Positions 44,682-54,171 of a stretch of 64,000 nt of DNA are shown in pieces; the stretch's first letter is position 1; every line of letters starts with the position of its first letter. Source of the DNA: Bradyrhizobium sp. Rc3b (GTDB lineage: Bacteria > Pseudomonadota > Alphaproteobacteria > Rhizobiales > Xanthobacteraceae); the NCBI RefSeq assembly GCF_900114915.1, contig NZ_FOUS01000001.1, positions 682,001 to 746,000 of the forward strand, read 5' to 3'. The notes under the pieces are model-generated. The model was not told where the DNA came from and searched no databases. It was given only the letters and a program-made list of their open reading frames with translations. Position numbers and translations under genes: made by a program.

Positions 44682-46343
44682 ATGACGCGAAAGAGAGCGA
44701 AGCTGTGTGCGTTGCTTGTAAGCGCGGTGGCGACACTGGGGACGGGCACGGCGTCGGCGGCAACGCTGGCGGAAGACGCCGATGCGGTCTGCAAGGGTCT
44801 CGTCGGCGGGGCCGATGCCGTGAAGATCGACTCTGCAACCTTGCAGGCGCCCTCGCCGATCGCCGTTGCCGAACGCGGACCGACGCCGTCAGGGCGCGTC
44901 ACGCCGGCCAATCCGGCCTTCTGCAAGGTGCTCGGCCATATCGACCCTGTCGATCCCAAGGCGCCGCCGATCAGATTCCAGGTTAACCTTCCCGTCGAAT
45001 GGAACGGCCGCTCGCTGCAATATGGCGGCGGCGGTTTCAATGGTGTGCTGATCACCGGCCTTGCGCTGCCGCCGGCCTATCCCTTCGACAAGCCGTCGCC
45101 GCTGGCGCGCGGCTTCGTCACCTATGGCACCGACTCGGGTCACGAGACCAAGCAAGGCGAGCCGCCACAGGTCTTCGCGCTCAACGACGAAGCCTTCGAG
45201 AATTTTGCTCACCGCGCCTACAAGAAGGTGCGCGATGTGGCCGTTGGGCTGATGGAGCGCGCCTACGGCAAGAGACCTGAGAAGCTGTACTTTATGGGTT
45301 CGTCCGAGGGCGGCCGTGAAGGCCTGACCATGGCGCAGCGCTACCCGGATGACTTCGATGGGATCTTCGCACGCGTGCCCGTGATCAACTGGGTCGGCCT
45401 GCAGCATGCCGGCACGCGTTCGGGCCTCGTCACCATGGGCGCGGGCTGGATCAATCCGGCGCAGGTGAAGCTCGTCGGCGATGCCGTGCGGGCGGCTTGC
45501 GACAAGGCCGATGGCTCCGACGATGCGCTGGTGCAGGATCCCGTCGCCTGCAAGGCGGCCTTCAAGGTCGAGACGCTGCGCTGTGAGGCCGGAAAGAGCG
45601 GCGATCAGTGCCTGACCGATGCACAGATCAAGGCGATCGATACCCTGCACGGGACCTACAAATTCCCGTTCGCGCTCGCCAACGGTCTCGACGATTATCC
45701 CGGCTGGGGCGTGTCGGGTGAGGATACGCCGGCGATCGGCCCGACCGGCGGCTGGGTGGCGTGGTGGCTCGGCACCGCGCCGCCGGCGCAGCCGCCTGCG
45801 CCCAACAACGGCATCGCCTGGATCTATGGCGCCGGCGGCATTCAATATGTCTTTGCGCGCGATCCCAAGCTCGATGTCACCAGCTACAAGGTTGAGGAGC
45901 ACAAGGCGCGGCTGCTCGAGGTTTCGAAGCTGATGGATTCGACCGATCCCGATCTCAGCCGCTTCCACGCCCGCGGCGGCCGTCTGATCATGCTCGAGCA
46001 CATGGCCGACTACGCGCAGAGCCCCTATGCCGGCATCCGTTATTTCGAGAGCGTCGAGCGCAAGCTCGGCAAGACCGAGACGGCGGAGTTCGCGCGGCTC
46101 TACACCGCACCCGGCGTTGACCACGTCGGCTCCGGTGCGCCGGCCAATGTCGACATGCTGAGCGTGCTGGTCGACTGGGTCGAGAAAGGCAAGGCGCCCG
46201 GCGATCTCGAAGTCAGCGAGCCGAAGATCGAGGCGCCCTCATTCGCGACGCTGCGCGCGCTGCCGCTGTGCCGCTGGCCGGCCTGGCCGCACTACAAAGC
46301 GGGACCGGTAACGGAGGCGGCAAGCTTCACCTGCGCGCCGTAA
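44682..46343 (+). CDS. tannase/feruloyl esterase family protein
   Basis: A 553-residue exported alpha/beta hydrolase with signal peptide (about 1-26, ending TASA-AT). The nucleophile is Ser in YFMGSSEGGREGL near residue 207, with the GGR of the family. The acid is likely Asp in MLEHMADYAQSP and the base His in GVDHVGSG. Family members usually carry Cys next to the catalytic Ser and His, joined by a disulfide (CS-D-HC); here these positions are Ser and Val. The substrate may be a plant phenolic ester. ATG 44682 begins the signal peptide. Confidence 0.85.
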   Translation: MTRKRAKLCALLVSAVATLGTGTASAATLAEDADAVCKGLVGGADAVKIDSATLQAPSPIAVAERGPTPSGRVTPANPAFCKVLGHIDPVDPKAPPIRFQVNLPVEWNGRSLQYGGGGFNGVLITGLALPPAYPFDKPSPLARGFVTYGTDSGHETKQGEPPQVFALNDEAFENFAHRAYKKVRDVAVGLMERAYGKRPEKLYFMGSSEGGREGLTMAQRYPDDFDGIFARVPVINWVGLQHAGTRSGLVTMGAGWINPAQVKLVGDAVRAACDKADGSDDALVQDPVACKAAFKVETLRCEAGKSGDQCLTDAQIKAIDTLHGTYKFPFALANGLDDYPGWGVSGEDTPAIGPTGGWVAWWLGTAPPAQPPAPNNGIAWIYGAGGIQYVFARDPKLDVTSYKVEEHKARLLEVSKLMDSTDPDLSRFHARGGRLIMLEHMADYAQSPYAGIRYFESVERKLGKTETAEFARLYTAPGVDHVGSGAPANVDMLSVLVDWVEKGKAPGDLEVSEPKIEAPSFATLRALPLCRWPAWPHYKAGPVTEAASFTCAP

Positions 46344-46374
46344 GGCGGCACAGGCCGGATGGATGACCGCGAAG

Positions 46375-47754
46375 TCACTCCGCTGCCATCGCCTGCGCCC
46401 CGCCGAGCAGACGCGCATTGAGCCGGCCGCCAGAGAACAGCATGTCGTCGAGGGCTTCGTCGATATCGGCCGAGACGATCGACTTGCCGCCGTCGCGCGC
46501 CAAGCTGGCTTGCGCCAGCCGCCGCATCAGTTCCTTGATGAAGGCGCAACTCGTCCCCTCGCTGCGGCGGGCAGCCTCGATGACGATCGCGTCGTCGAGC
46601 GGCAATCCCTTGCCATAGAGGCGCACCAGCTTGCTGCGGCCATTTTCATCCGGGAGCGGCACTTCGATGGCCTGGTCGACGCGACCGGGGCGACCGGCCA
46701 GGGCAGCTTCCAGGTCCTGTGGCCGATTGGTGGTGAGAACGAAAAGGATGTCGGCATCCGGCTTCAATCCGTCCATCTCGTTGAGCAGCCTGTTGAGCAT
46801 GGTTTCTTCGCACGGCCCCATGTTGCGGCGGTCGCGCGCGATCAGGTCGACGTCCTCGATCACCACCATCGCGGGCTGCAGCAGCCGTGCCAGGCCCATA
46901 TAGGCGCTGAGAAGGCCGATCTGCCCGGCCGTGATGATCAGGGTCGTATGTCCAGGCAGATGCGTTGCGAGATAGCGGATCGTATGGGTCTTGCTTGTGC
47001 CGGGCGGTCCGTAAAGCAGGATGCCTTTGCGCGTCGATTGTCCGAGCCGCCGCAGTTGCTCGCGCGTCCCAACGAAATTCAGCACGTTGCGATCGAGCAG
47101 CCGCAGAGTCCGCTCCGGCAGGATCACCTCGTCGCGTCGAACGGTCGGTAGCCGGTGCACATTGATGCCGCGGGATTGGCCGCGGTAGTCGGAAGATTCC
47201 TCGAGCGACAGGATCTTGCCGCGATAGGTGCGCGCGGCCTGCACGGCGTCTTCGAGCGCGCCGAAGCAATGCTGCACCACGGCCGCCCCCGTGCTTCCCG
47301 CGGACACCATGATTTCGATCCGGATGCCGGGCTCGCGACGGGGGTCGCGGTCGGCGCAGAGCAGGACGGCATGGCGCACGCCGTCGTGCTCGCAGAGCCA
47401 CAAGCCGTTGTCGAGGCACCGCGACGGACTGCTCTCGCCGACATCGACGTCGGAATATTGCAGCGGGGCGATCGCCACGGCGCTCCGATCGTCGCGGAGC
47501 AGGCGCGCAAACGACAGCGTTTCGTAGTGTTCCTCGGCAAGTCCGAACAAGTCGACGTGCGCTGCAAGCAGCTTGTCGAGGGCGGCTTGGACGTCCACTC
47601 GCATGTGGCCGGGAAACTGCCGGGTGGTCGTGACGAGCTTGCTGAGCGGAACGCCATGGAAGTACGCGTCCAGAACCCCGAACGCATAGGCGAGTTCGCC
47701 TTCCGTTTCGTGTTCTTGGTCTTGCTCTTCCGCTTGCTCCAGCTTCTGCGCCAC
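46375..47754 (-). CDS. AAA-family ATPase
   Basis: A 459-residue protein with an unrecognised N-terminal region (about 1-220) and a C-terminal AAA module: Walker A LLYGPPGTSKTHT near residue 250, Walker B AMVVIEDVDLI near 295, sensor 1 in FVLTTNRPQD and arginine-finger region LAGRPGRVDQAI. The Ser in GTSKT is unusual but Lys and Thr are kept. It resembles FtsH/Cdc48-like ATPases without protease or membrane parts. It stands alone, divergent from a MarR gene. Remodelling of an unknown protein is the likely job. Confidence 0.82.
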   Translation of the reverse strand: MAQKLEQAEEQDQEHETEGELAYAFGVLDAYFHGVPLSKLVTTTRQFPGHMRVDVQAALDKLLAAHVDLFGLAEEHYETLSFARLLRDDRSAVAIAPLQYSDVDVGESSPSRCLDNGLWLCEHDGVRHAVLLCADRDPRREPGIRIEIMVSAGSTGAAVVQHCFGALEDAVQAARTYRGKILSLEESSDYRGQSRGINVHRLPTVRRDEVILPERTLRLLDRNVLNFVGTREQLRRLGQSTRKGILLYGPPGTSKTHTIRYLATHLPGHTTLIITAGQIGLLSAYMGLARLLQPAMVVIEDVDLIARDRRNMGPCEETMLNRLLNEMDGLKPDADILFVLTTNRPQDLEAALAGRPGRVDQAIEVPLPDENGRSKLVRLYGKGLPLDDAIVIEAARRSEGTSCAFIKELMRRLAQASLARDGGKSIVSADIDEALDDMLFSGGRLNARLLGGAQAMAAE

Positions 47755-47859
47755 GGCTCACCTTTCTGTTGCAACTAGAACGAGTTTGGAACAAATAAGG
47801 AACATGAACGCGCGAGAACGTCAAGCGCTTTGACAAAGAGACCGACAGGCGCTATTTGC

Positions 47860-47871
47860 TTCGCATGCGAA
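47860..47871. promoter_or_regulatory. candidate MarR operator
   Basis: Perfect 12-bp palindrome TTCGCATGCGAA, extended by outer TTT/AAA, overlapping the MarR start codon at 47865. Suggests autoregulation. Confidence 0.5.
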
Positions 47872-48344
47872 ATAAACCGGCCGACGCGCGGCATCATCGG
47901 CTGATCTACCTGCTGAGCGTCGCGCAGCGCCGGCTGCAGCGCTGGATGGCGGCGCGGCCGGAGAACGCGGTGACGCCGGCGCAGGCAGGGCTGCTGTTCA
48001 TCCTCGGCAAGCAGGATGGCGTGCTGATGGGCGAGGCGGGCGCGGCGCTCGACATGGGGCCGGCGGGCATTTCCGGCCTCGTCGACCGCACCGAGGCGGC
48101 GAAATTGATCGAGCGGCGGGCCGATCGCGAGGACGGGCGCGCCTGGCGCATCTTTCTGACGCCGAAGGGGCGCACCGCCCTGGCGCAGGCGAAAGCCGGG
48201 GCGGCCGAGGTCAACGCCGCCCTGACGGATGGATTCACGGCGGCGGAGATCGACATCGTCGCGCGCTGGCTGACGAGCATTCAGGACAAGTTTCCAAGGC
48301 CTTCAGATACAAGATCTTCAGAAACAAGACATTCAGACGAATAA
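47865..48344 (+). CDS. MarR-family transcriptional regulator
   Basis: A 159-residue winged-helix regulator (LIYLLSVAQRRLQRWM, VTPAQAGLLFILG, GAALDMGPAGISGLVDRTEAAKLIERRADREDGRAWRIFLTPKG). Its C-terminal end holds an in-frame tandem repeat (SDTRS, SETRH, SDE). An in-frame TTG 9 nt upstream is an alternative start. It precedes an enoyl-CoA hydratase by 12 nt, so regulator and enzyme are co-transcribed; aromatic-acid or CoA-ester ligands are common for this type. Confidence 0.88.
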   Translation: MRNKPADARHHRLIYLLSVAQRRLQRWMAARPENAVTPAQAGLLFILGKQDGVLMGEAGAALDMGPAGISGLVDRTEAAKLIERRADREDGRAWRIFLTPKGRTALAQAKAGAAEVNAALTDGFTAAEIDIVARWLTSIQDKFPRPSDTRSSETRHSDE

Positions 48345-48345
48345 A
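48301..48345 (+). repeat. 15-bp tandem repeat at the end of the MarR gene
   Basis: CTTCAGATACAAGAT, CTTCAGAAACAAGAC and a partial ATTCAGACGAATAAA run in tandem (48301-48345). Each unit is five codons, and the stop lies inside the third unit. Confidence 0.6.
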
Positions 48346-48356
48346 AGGAGAGAGCG

Positions 48357-49127
48357 ATGACCGAGCACGTCCGGATCGAGAACAATGGCGGAATTCTCAC
48401 CCTCACGCTGGCGCGTCCCGACAAGAAGAACGCGCTGACCGATGCGATGTACGGCAAGCTTGCTGACAGCATCGAATCCGCCGAGTTCGATCCGTCGACC
48501 CGCGTGATCCTGATCCGTGGCGAGGGCGACATGTTCACCGCCGGCAACGACGTCGGCGAATTCGCCGCGGTCGCGGCCGGCAAGTCCGAAGGCAGCCGCA
48601 ACGTCGTGCGCTTCATCCAGTCGCTGGCGCGCTGCACCCGGCCGCTGGTCGCCGCCGTGCAGGGCCGCGCCGTCGGCGTCGGCACCACGATGCTGCTGCA
48701 TTGCGATCTCGTCGTGCTCGCCGACAACGCGCAATTGTCGACGCCTTTCGTCAGCCTCGCATTGGTGCCGGAGGCCGCATCGAGCCTGCTGATGCCGGCG
48801 CGTATCGGCCATGCCCGCGCCTACGAGATGTTCGCGCTGGGCGAGACCGTACCGGCGAAGGCCGCGCTGGAATGGGGCCTCGCCAACCGCGTGGTGCCGC
48901 TCGACAAGCTCGATGCCGAGGCGCTCGCGCTGGCGCAGCGCCTTGCCCGCCAGCCGGCCGGTGCGCTCACGGCGACCAAGAAGCTGATGCGCAACGGCGA
49001 AGCACTGGTCGCGCAGATGCAGGCCGAAGGCGAGCAGTTCGCGCAGCGCCTGCGCACCGCCGAGGCGCGCGAGGCGTTTACGGCTTTTGCCGAGCGCCGT
49101 CCGCCGGATTTCACCAAGGTCGCGTGA
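48357..49127 (+). CDS. enoyl-CoA hydratase/isomerase family protein
   Basis: Crotonase-fold enzyme of 256 residues. Oxyanion segments are GDMFTAGNDVGEF near 59-71 and VQGRAVGVGTTMLLHCDLVVLA near 99-120, then VSLALVPEAASSLLMPARIG. Glu in PEAAS is placed like one catalytic acid of hydratases, while the other position is less clear, so isomerase activity is possible. AAAGGAGAG lies just before the ATG. Operon with the MarR gene. Confidence 0.9.
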   Translation: MTEHVRIENNGGILTLTLARPDKKNALTDAMYGKLADSIESAEFDPSTRVILIRGEGDMFTAGNDVGEFAAVAAGKSEGSRNVVRFIQSLARCTRPLVAAVQGRAVGVGTTMLLHCDLVVLADNAQLSTPFVSLALVPEAASSLLMPARIGHARAYEMFALGETVPAKAALEWGLANRVVPLDKLDAEALALAQRLARQPAGALTATKKLMRNGEALVAQMQAEGEQFAQRLRTAEAREAFTAFAERRPPDFTKVA

Positions 49128-49246
49128 GGGGACGCGGCCCGCTAGGAGGCGCGGTGCACAACCGCAGGCACTTGATTAAAGTCTTAACCAAACCTTGGCA
49201 TGTCGCGATGCAAGGTGGCCGCTCGTGAAGAGTAGGCCCCCGACCC

Positions 49247-51328
49247 ATGGCAATGTTTAAGAAATCGGTAAGCTCGCTTCTCCTGACGCTGATGGCCCTC
49301 CTTGCTGCCGGCGCGCTGGCCTCGACGGCGTTCCAGATGGCCGGGGCTTTTGGCCGCTACAGCGAAAGTCTCGAGACCGAGCGGCTTGCCGCTGCCGATA
49401 AGGCGATCTTCCAGGGCGTGCTGTCGCTGCGGACCAATCGCGGCGATGCCCAGAGTGCGTTGCTCGGCGAGGACGATCCGCGCGCCAAGCTCGAAGCGGC
49501 GGAGAAGGCCGAGCAGGTCGGCTATGAGGCCGTCGGCGCTGCGCTTTCGACCGTCGACTTCGCCCGCCGCGACGAGCTCGCCGGCACGCTGAAGCAGCGC
49601 TGGAGCGAGACCGCGCCGCAATTCCAGCTGTTCTACGACGAGGCCAAGCGTCCGCGCGCCGAGCGCAAGCTTGAGCGAACCAACTCCTGGTACGATTCCG
49701 TCACCAAGGTCATCGACACCGCGAACCTCGCCTCCACGGCGGTGTCGAACCGCGCCTGGATGAACGATCCCTATATCGCACGCATGATCCAGGTCCGCCG
49801 CTTCGCCTGGCAGGTGCGCGACCGCTATGGCATCCATTGTTCGTCGCTGCGCTCGAACGTCAACAGCAGCAAGCCGCTCGACGACGCCCAGAAGCGGTCG
49901 GTGGCGCAATGGGACGGCATCATCACCTCCGCATGGGCCGGCATGGCCGAGCTGCTGGCTGCGCCCGGTGTGTCGGCGGAGCTGGTCACGGCAGCGACGG
50001 ACGCGAAGGCCAAGACCGATGGCGTCCTCAAGCAGATCAACGAGCTCACCAAAAATTTTGACGGCAGCGGCAAACCGGCGCTCCCTGCGGCAGAATGGAA
50101 TACGCTCTGCCAGTCACCGTTCGCGCTCATTGTCGGCGTCGCGACCAAGGCGCTGGATCAGTCGATCGCGCGTGCCGAGGCCGTTCAGGCCAAGGCTCTC
50201 ACCAACCTCATGGTACAGTCGCTCGCCTTCCTGCTCGCGCTCGCCGTGACCCTGACCGGCGTATACGTGGTGCGCAATCGCCTGATGCGCCCGGTGCGCG
50301 CCATTCTCGACGCCATCGCCCGCGTCAGCGCGCGCGACTATGCGACGCCGGTGCCGCAATCCCGGCATCCCGACGAATTCGGCACCATGGCCGCGGCGCT
50401 CGAAAGCCTGCGCGAGAGCGCGGCGACCGCCGAGCGCCTGGGCCGGGAGCGTGAATCGCAGCAGGCCTTGCAGCTGGCCCGCTCCAGTACCGTCGACGAG
50501 GCCTGCCGCAGTTTTGATGACACCGTGCAGGCGGTGATCCACAGCGTTGTGGCCTCGACGCGGGAGCTCGATGCCACCGCAACCGGCGTGCGCTCGCTGG
50601 TGTCGGAATCGAGCAGCCAGACCGCGGCGGTCTCCTCCGCCGCCGAGCAGGCCACCAACAATCTGGAGACCATCGCGGCGGCGACCGAGGAGCTCTCCGC
50701 ATCGGTCGGCGAGATCTCCGCGCAGGTGCAGTCGAGCGCCCGCGAGGCTCGCGAAGCCGTGTCGCAGGCCGAGCAGACCAACGCGACGGTCGAGATCCTC
50801 GACCAGACTGCAAGCCGCATCGGCGAAGTCGTCAAGATGATCAACGCCATCGCCGGCCAGACCAACCTTCTGGCCTTGAACGCCACCATCGAAGCCGCGC
50901 GCGCCGGCGAAGCGGGCCGGGGCTTTGCCGTGGTCGCGGGCGAGGTCAAGAACCTCGCCGCACAGACGGCGACGGCGACGGAAGAGATCTCGCGTCAGGT
51001 CGAGGAGATCCAGGGCGCAACTGGCCAGGCCGTGACCGCGATCCGCGCCATCGGCGGCGCCATCAGCGGCATCGACGAGAAGATGACGGCGATTGCCGCC
51101 GCCGTCGAGCAGCAGCGCGCGGCCACCACCGAGATCTCGCGCAATTTCCAGCAGGCCGCGCAGGGTACGCGCGAAGTCACCGATACCATCGGCAGCGTCG
51201 CCAGGCTCAACCAGGAGACCGGCAACGCCGGCACGGTGTTGTCGGAATCCGTCAAGAAGATGTCAGCCGACGCCGACCGCCTCCGCGTCGCGGTCGAGGG
51301 CTTTTTGGGCGCGGTCAAGACCGCGTAG
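49247..51328 (+). CDS. methyl-accepting chemotaxis protein
   Basis: A 693-residue chemoreceptor: membrane segment 1 (about 8-31), a periplasmic helical sensor of about 290 residues, membrane segment 2 (about 320-343), HAMP (about 345-400) and a long signalling coiled coil. The conserved hairpin tip [20 protein letters not shown] lies near residue 535. No C-terminal CheR/CheB pentapeptide tether is seen (ends GFLGAVKTA). The ligand is unknown. It lies directly before a sugar-acid dehydratase-like gene, which may hint at the attractant. Confidence 0.93.
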   Translation: MAMFKKSVSSLLLTLMALLAAGALASTAFQMAGAFGRYSESLETERLAAADKAIFQGVLSLRTNRGDAQSALLGEDDPRAKLEAAEKAEQVGYEAVGAALSTVDFARRDELAGTLKQRWSETAPQFQLFYDEAKRPRAERKLERTNSWYDSVTKVIDTANLASTAVSNRAWMNDPYIARMIQVRRFAWQVRDRYGIHCSSLRSNVNSSKPLDDAQKRSVAQWDGIITSAWAGMAELLAAPGVSAELVTAATDAKAKTDGVLKQINELTKNFDGSGKPALPAAEWNTLCQSPFALIVGVATKALDQSIARAEAVQAKALTNLMVQSLAFLLALAVTLTGVYVVRNRLMRPVRAILDAIARVSARDYATPVPQSRHPDEFGTMAAALESLRESAATAERLGRERESQQALQLARSSTVDEACRSFDDTVQAVIHSVVASTRELDATATGVRSLVSESSSQTAAVSSAAEQATNNLETIAAATEELSASVGEISAQVQSSAREAREAVSQAEQTNATVEILDQTASRIGEVVKMINAIAGQTNLLALNATIEAARAGEAGRGFAVVAGEVKNLAAQTATATEEISRQVEEIQGATGQAVTAIRAIGGAISGIDEKMTAIAAAVEQQRAATTEISRNFQQAAQGTREVTDTIGSVARLNQETGNAGTVLSESVKKMSADADRLRVAVEGFLGAVKTA

Positions 51329-51457
51329 TTTCGCCTTATTCTTCCAACCTGACGTCGTGGGTTCGGCATTGCCGCCGGTCCGCGCGGCGGCTACATCTGT
51401 GCCGCCGCATCAACTATGCGGCGCCAGACGTAAGACAGATCAGGGATGGAGAGTTCG

Positions 51458-52396
51458 ATGCCGGTCACCCCACACAAGGCCCAGCGCCCGTATCGCGGCG
51501 TGTTCCCGGTCGCGCCCACCATCTTCGACGAGCGTGGTGAGCTCGACCTCGAGGGACAGCGCCGCTGCATCGATTTCATGATCGATGCCGGCTCGAACGG
51601 CCTCTGCATCCTCGCCAATTTCTCCGAGCAGTTCGTGCTCACCGATGCCGAGCGCGAGACCGTGATGCATGCGGTGCTGGAGCATGTCGCGGGCCGGGTT
51701 CCCGTGATCGTCACCACCACGCATTTCAGCTCGGCCGTCTGCGCCGCGCGCAGCCAGCAAGCCGAAGCCGCCGGCGCCGCCATGGTGATGGTGATGCCGC
51801 CCTATCATGGCGCGACCTTCCGGGTCCCTGAGAAGGGCATCGTCGAATTCTTCAAGGTGCTCTCGGGCGCCATCACCATTCCGATCATGATCCAGGATGC
51901 GCCGGTCGCGGGCACGCCGCTGTCGGTCGACCTGCTGGCGCGGCTGGCGCGCGACTTCGCCAACATCCGTTATTTCAAGATCGAGGTGCCGGGCGCGGCC
52001 TCAAAGCTCCGCAGCCTGATCGAGGCGGGCGGCAAGGACATCGAGGGACCCTGGGACGGCGAGGAGGCGATCACGCTGCTCGCCGATCTCGATGCCGGTG
52101 CCACCGGTGCGATGACTGGCGGCGGCTATCCCGACGGTATCCGCCAGATCATCGATCCCTATTTCGCCGGCAAGCGCGAGGAAGCGAAGGCCGCCTATGA
52201 GCGTTGGTTGCCGCTGATCAATTACGAGAACCGCCAATGCGGCCTGATCGCCTGCAAGGCGATGATGCAGGCCGGCGGCGTGATCAAGTCGGACGCGGTG
52301 CGCCATCCGCTCCAGCCGCTGCATCCGGCCACGCGCGCGGGCCTGCTGGAACTCGCCAAGGAACGCGACGCGCTGGCGCTGCGGTGGGGGAAGTAA
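51458..52396 (+). CDS. DHDPS-family dehydratase, like L-2-keto-3-deoxyarabonate dehydratase
   Basis: A 312-residue TIM barrel. The sequence tracks closely the type of L-2-keto-3-deoxyarabonate dehydratase known from Azospirillum and Burkholderia: DFMIDAGSNGLCILANFSEQF, VMPPYHGATFRVPE, Schiff-base Lys in RYFKIEVPGA (about residue 173), EGPWDGEEAITLLADL and INYENRQCG. That enzyme converts the keto-acid to alpha-ketoglutaric semialdehyde in L-arabinose breakdown. ATG 51458 has GGAGAG before it; an ATG 12 nt upstream lies inside that site. No other arabinose genes are in the window. Confidence 0.82.
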   Translation: MPVTPHKAQRPYRGVFPVAPTIFDERGELDLEGQRRCIDFMIDAGSNGLCILANFSEQFVLTDAERETVMHAVLEHVAGRVPVIVTTTHFSSAVCAARSQQAEAAGAAMVMVMPPYHGATFRVPEKGIVEFFKVLSGAITIPIMIQDAPVAGTPLSVDLLARLARDFANIRYFKIEVPGAASKLRSLIEAGGKDIEGPWDGEEAITLLADLDAGATGAMTGGGYPDGIRQIIDPYFAGKREEAKAAYERWLPLINYENRQCGLIACKAMMQAGGVIKSDAVRHPLQPLHPATRAGLLELAKERDALALRWGK

Positions 52397-52417
52397 CGGT
52401 ACCAAACGCGTCGCTGT

Positions 52418-52507
52418 CGTAGGGTGGGCAAAGGCGCGGAGCGCCGTGCCCACCATCTTTACCGACGGCGACAGGTGGTGGGCACGCTCCCCTTTGCCCA
52501 CCCTACG
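52418..52507. repeat. GTAGGGTGGGC palindromic repeat, copy 1
   Basis: Outer arms CGTAGGGTGGGCAAAGG and CCTTTGCCCACCCTACG enclose inner arms GTGCCCACC and GGTGGGCAC. A second copy with a different centre is at 61239-61330. The two make long cruciform-capable hairpins. Confidence 0.85.
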
Positions 52508-52524
52508 AAGTGAATATTTCAGCT

Positions 52525-52550
52525 GTCGTCCCGGCCTTTGCCGGAACGAC
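52525..52550. repeat. short GTCCCGGC palindrome
   Basis: Arms GTCGTCCCGGC (52525-52535) and GCCGGAACGAC (52540-52550) with a 4-nt loop and one mismatch. This matches a short dispersed intergenic palindrome of Bradyrhizobium. It lies in the same 374-bp gap as the larger repeat; the rest of the gap (52551-52770) shows only the promoter side of the next gene. Confidence 0.6.
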
Positions 52551-52770
52551 CCCGAAGGGGAGTTGCGCGCTCGCCTCATCTCATCCGCCCCTTTCGCCTG
52601 ACGGCGTCGAATTTGCGCGATTCGAGCCGTTTCCCGCGGCCCGGCGATGAAGTAATATACGTCGCCAACCAGGCCCCGCGGAGCATCTCGAGCCATCGTG
52701 TAACACCTCTTCATAATGCCGTTATCCCGAGCCAGGTTGGCGCGAACCGACAGATCAGGGAGGCAGTGCC

Positions 52771-54171
52771 ATGACGATGAGGCCGGACCCCACCTTTCAC
52801 GCATCGCCCAGGCTTGCGATGGAAGCACCTGCGGAGAACTTTGCCTACACGTTGCTGCTCAGTCCGGATTTTTCGAAGCCGGATGCTCTCGCGGTCATCG
52901 ACGTCAAGCCGGGATCGCCGACCTACAGCCAGATCGTCCACACCGTGACGATGCCCAACAAGGGCGACGAATTTCATCACTTCGGCTGGAATGCCTGCTC
53001 CTCCGCCCTGTCGCCGCTCGCCGGACACGCCTTCATCGAGCGGCGCTATCTCATCATCCCCGGAATCCGTTCGTCGCGGATCTACATCATCGATACCAAG
53101 CCAGATCCGACCCAAGCCAAGATCCACAAGATCATCGAGCCCGAGGAAATCTTCAAGAAGACCGGCTACTCGCGTCCGCACACCATCCATTGCGGGCCGG
53201 ACGGCATTTACGTGAGCACGCTGGGGGGCGGCGGGAAGGACGGCACCAACGGGCCTCCAGGCGTCTTCATCATGGATTGCGAGACGTTCGAGGTCCTCGG
53301 ACGATGGGAGATCGACCGTGGCCCGCAGACGCTGCATTATGACTTCTGGTGGAATCTGCCGCGAGATTACATGGTGACGAGCGAATGGGCGCTGCCGCCG
53401 CAGTTCGAGAACGGGATCGTCCCGGAGGATCTGCTGGCGAATAAATATGGCCATCGTCTCCACTTCTGGGATCTCCGCGCCCGCCGCAATGTGCAGACCA
53501 TCGACCTTGGCGCCAATCATCAGATGGCGCTGGAGGTGCGGCCTGCTCACGATCCGGTTCGCGAATACGGTTTCGTGGGCGTCGTGGTCGACACCACCAA
53601 TCTCGAAGCATCGATCTGGACCTGGTGGCGCGAAGGCGGGAAATTCCATGCCGAGAAGACGGCAACGATCCCGCCCGAACCCGCACCAAAGGAGAAGCTC
53701 CCGCCGCTGCTGCAGGGATTTGGCGCCGTGCCACCGCTGGTCACCGACATCGACCTGTCGATGGATGACCGGTTTCTCTACGTCTCGTGCTGGGGCACCG
53801 GTGAAATGCGCCAGTACGACGTCAGCGATCCCAGAAAGCCGAAGCTTGCGGGCTCGGTCCACATCGGAGGCATCGCACGCCGTACAGCGCATCCGAATGG
53901 CAAGGCCTTTGCGGCCGGCCCGCAAATGGTCGAGATCAGCCGCGACGGCAGGCGCGTGTACTGGACCAATTCGCTCTATTCCACCTGGGACGACCAGTTC
54001 TATCCGGATGGGGTTCCGGGCGTGGAGGTCATGGCCAATGTCGGTCGCAACGGCGGCCTCGAGCTCGACAAGGACTATTTCGTGAGCTTCCCGGACGGCT
54101 ATCGTGCGCACCAGATCAGGCTGGAGGGCGGCGATTGTTCGACGGACTCCTTTTGCTACCCGTCGGTCTAG
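52771..54171 (+). CDS. mtoX: selenium-binding protein 56 family methanethiol oxidase
   Basis: A 466-residue beta-propeller protein of the SBP56/SELENBP1 family, which oxidises methanethiol to formaldehyde, H2S and H2O2 with copper. The signature HHFGWNACSS (69-78, Cys76) is intact, as are histidine sites RPHTIHCGPDG, LHYDFWWNLP, GANHQMALEVRP and the terminal YRAHQIRLEGGDCSTDSFCYP. No signal peptide is obvious, though some bacterial members are periplasmic. GGGAGG precedes the ATG. It overlaps the following membrane-protein gene by 37 nt. Confidence 0.9.
   Translation: MTMRPDPTFHASPRLAMEAPAENFAYTLLLSPDFSKPDALAVIDVKPGSPTYSQIVHTVTMPNKGDEFHHFGWNACSSALSPLAGHAFIERRYLIIPGIRSSRIYIIDTKPDPTQAKIHKIIEPEEIFKKTGYSRPHTIHCGPDGIYVSTLGGGGKDGTNGPPGVFIMDCETFEVLGRWEIDRGPQTLHYDFWWNLPRDYMVTSEWALPPQFENGIVPEDLLANKYGHRLHFWDLRARRNVQTIDLGANHQMALEVRPAHDPVREYGFVGVVVDTTNLEASIWTWWREGGKFHAEKTATIPPEPAPKEKLPPLLQGFGAVPPLVTDIDLSMDDRFLYVSCWGTGEMRQYDVSDPRKPKLAGSVHIGGIARRTAHPNGKAFAAGPQMVEISRDGRRVYWTNSLYSTWDDQFYPDGVPGVEVMANVGRNGGLELDKDYFVSFPDGYRAHQIRLEGGDCSTDSFCYPSV

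Noticed and set aside
49170..49200. CtrA-like TTAA...TTAA before the chemoreceptor
   Set aside because: The spacing is 4 instead of the 7 bp needed.
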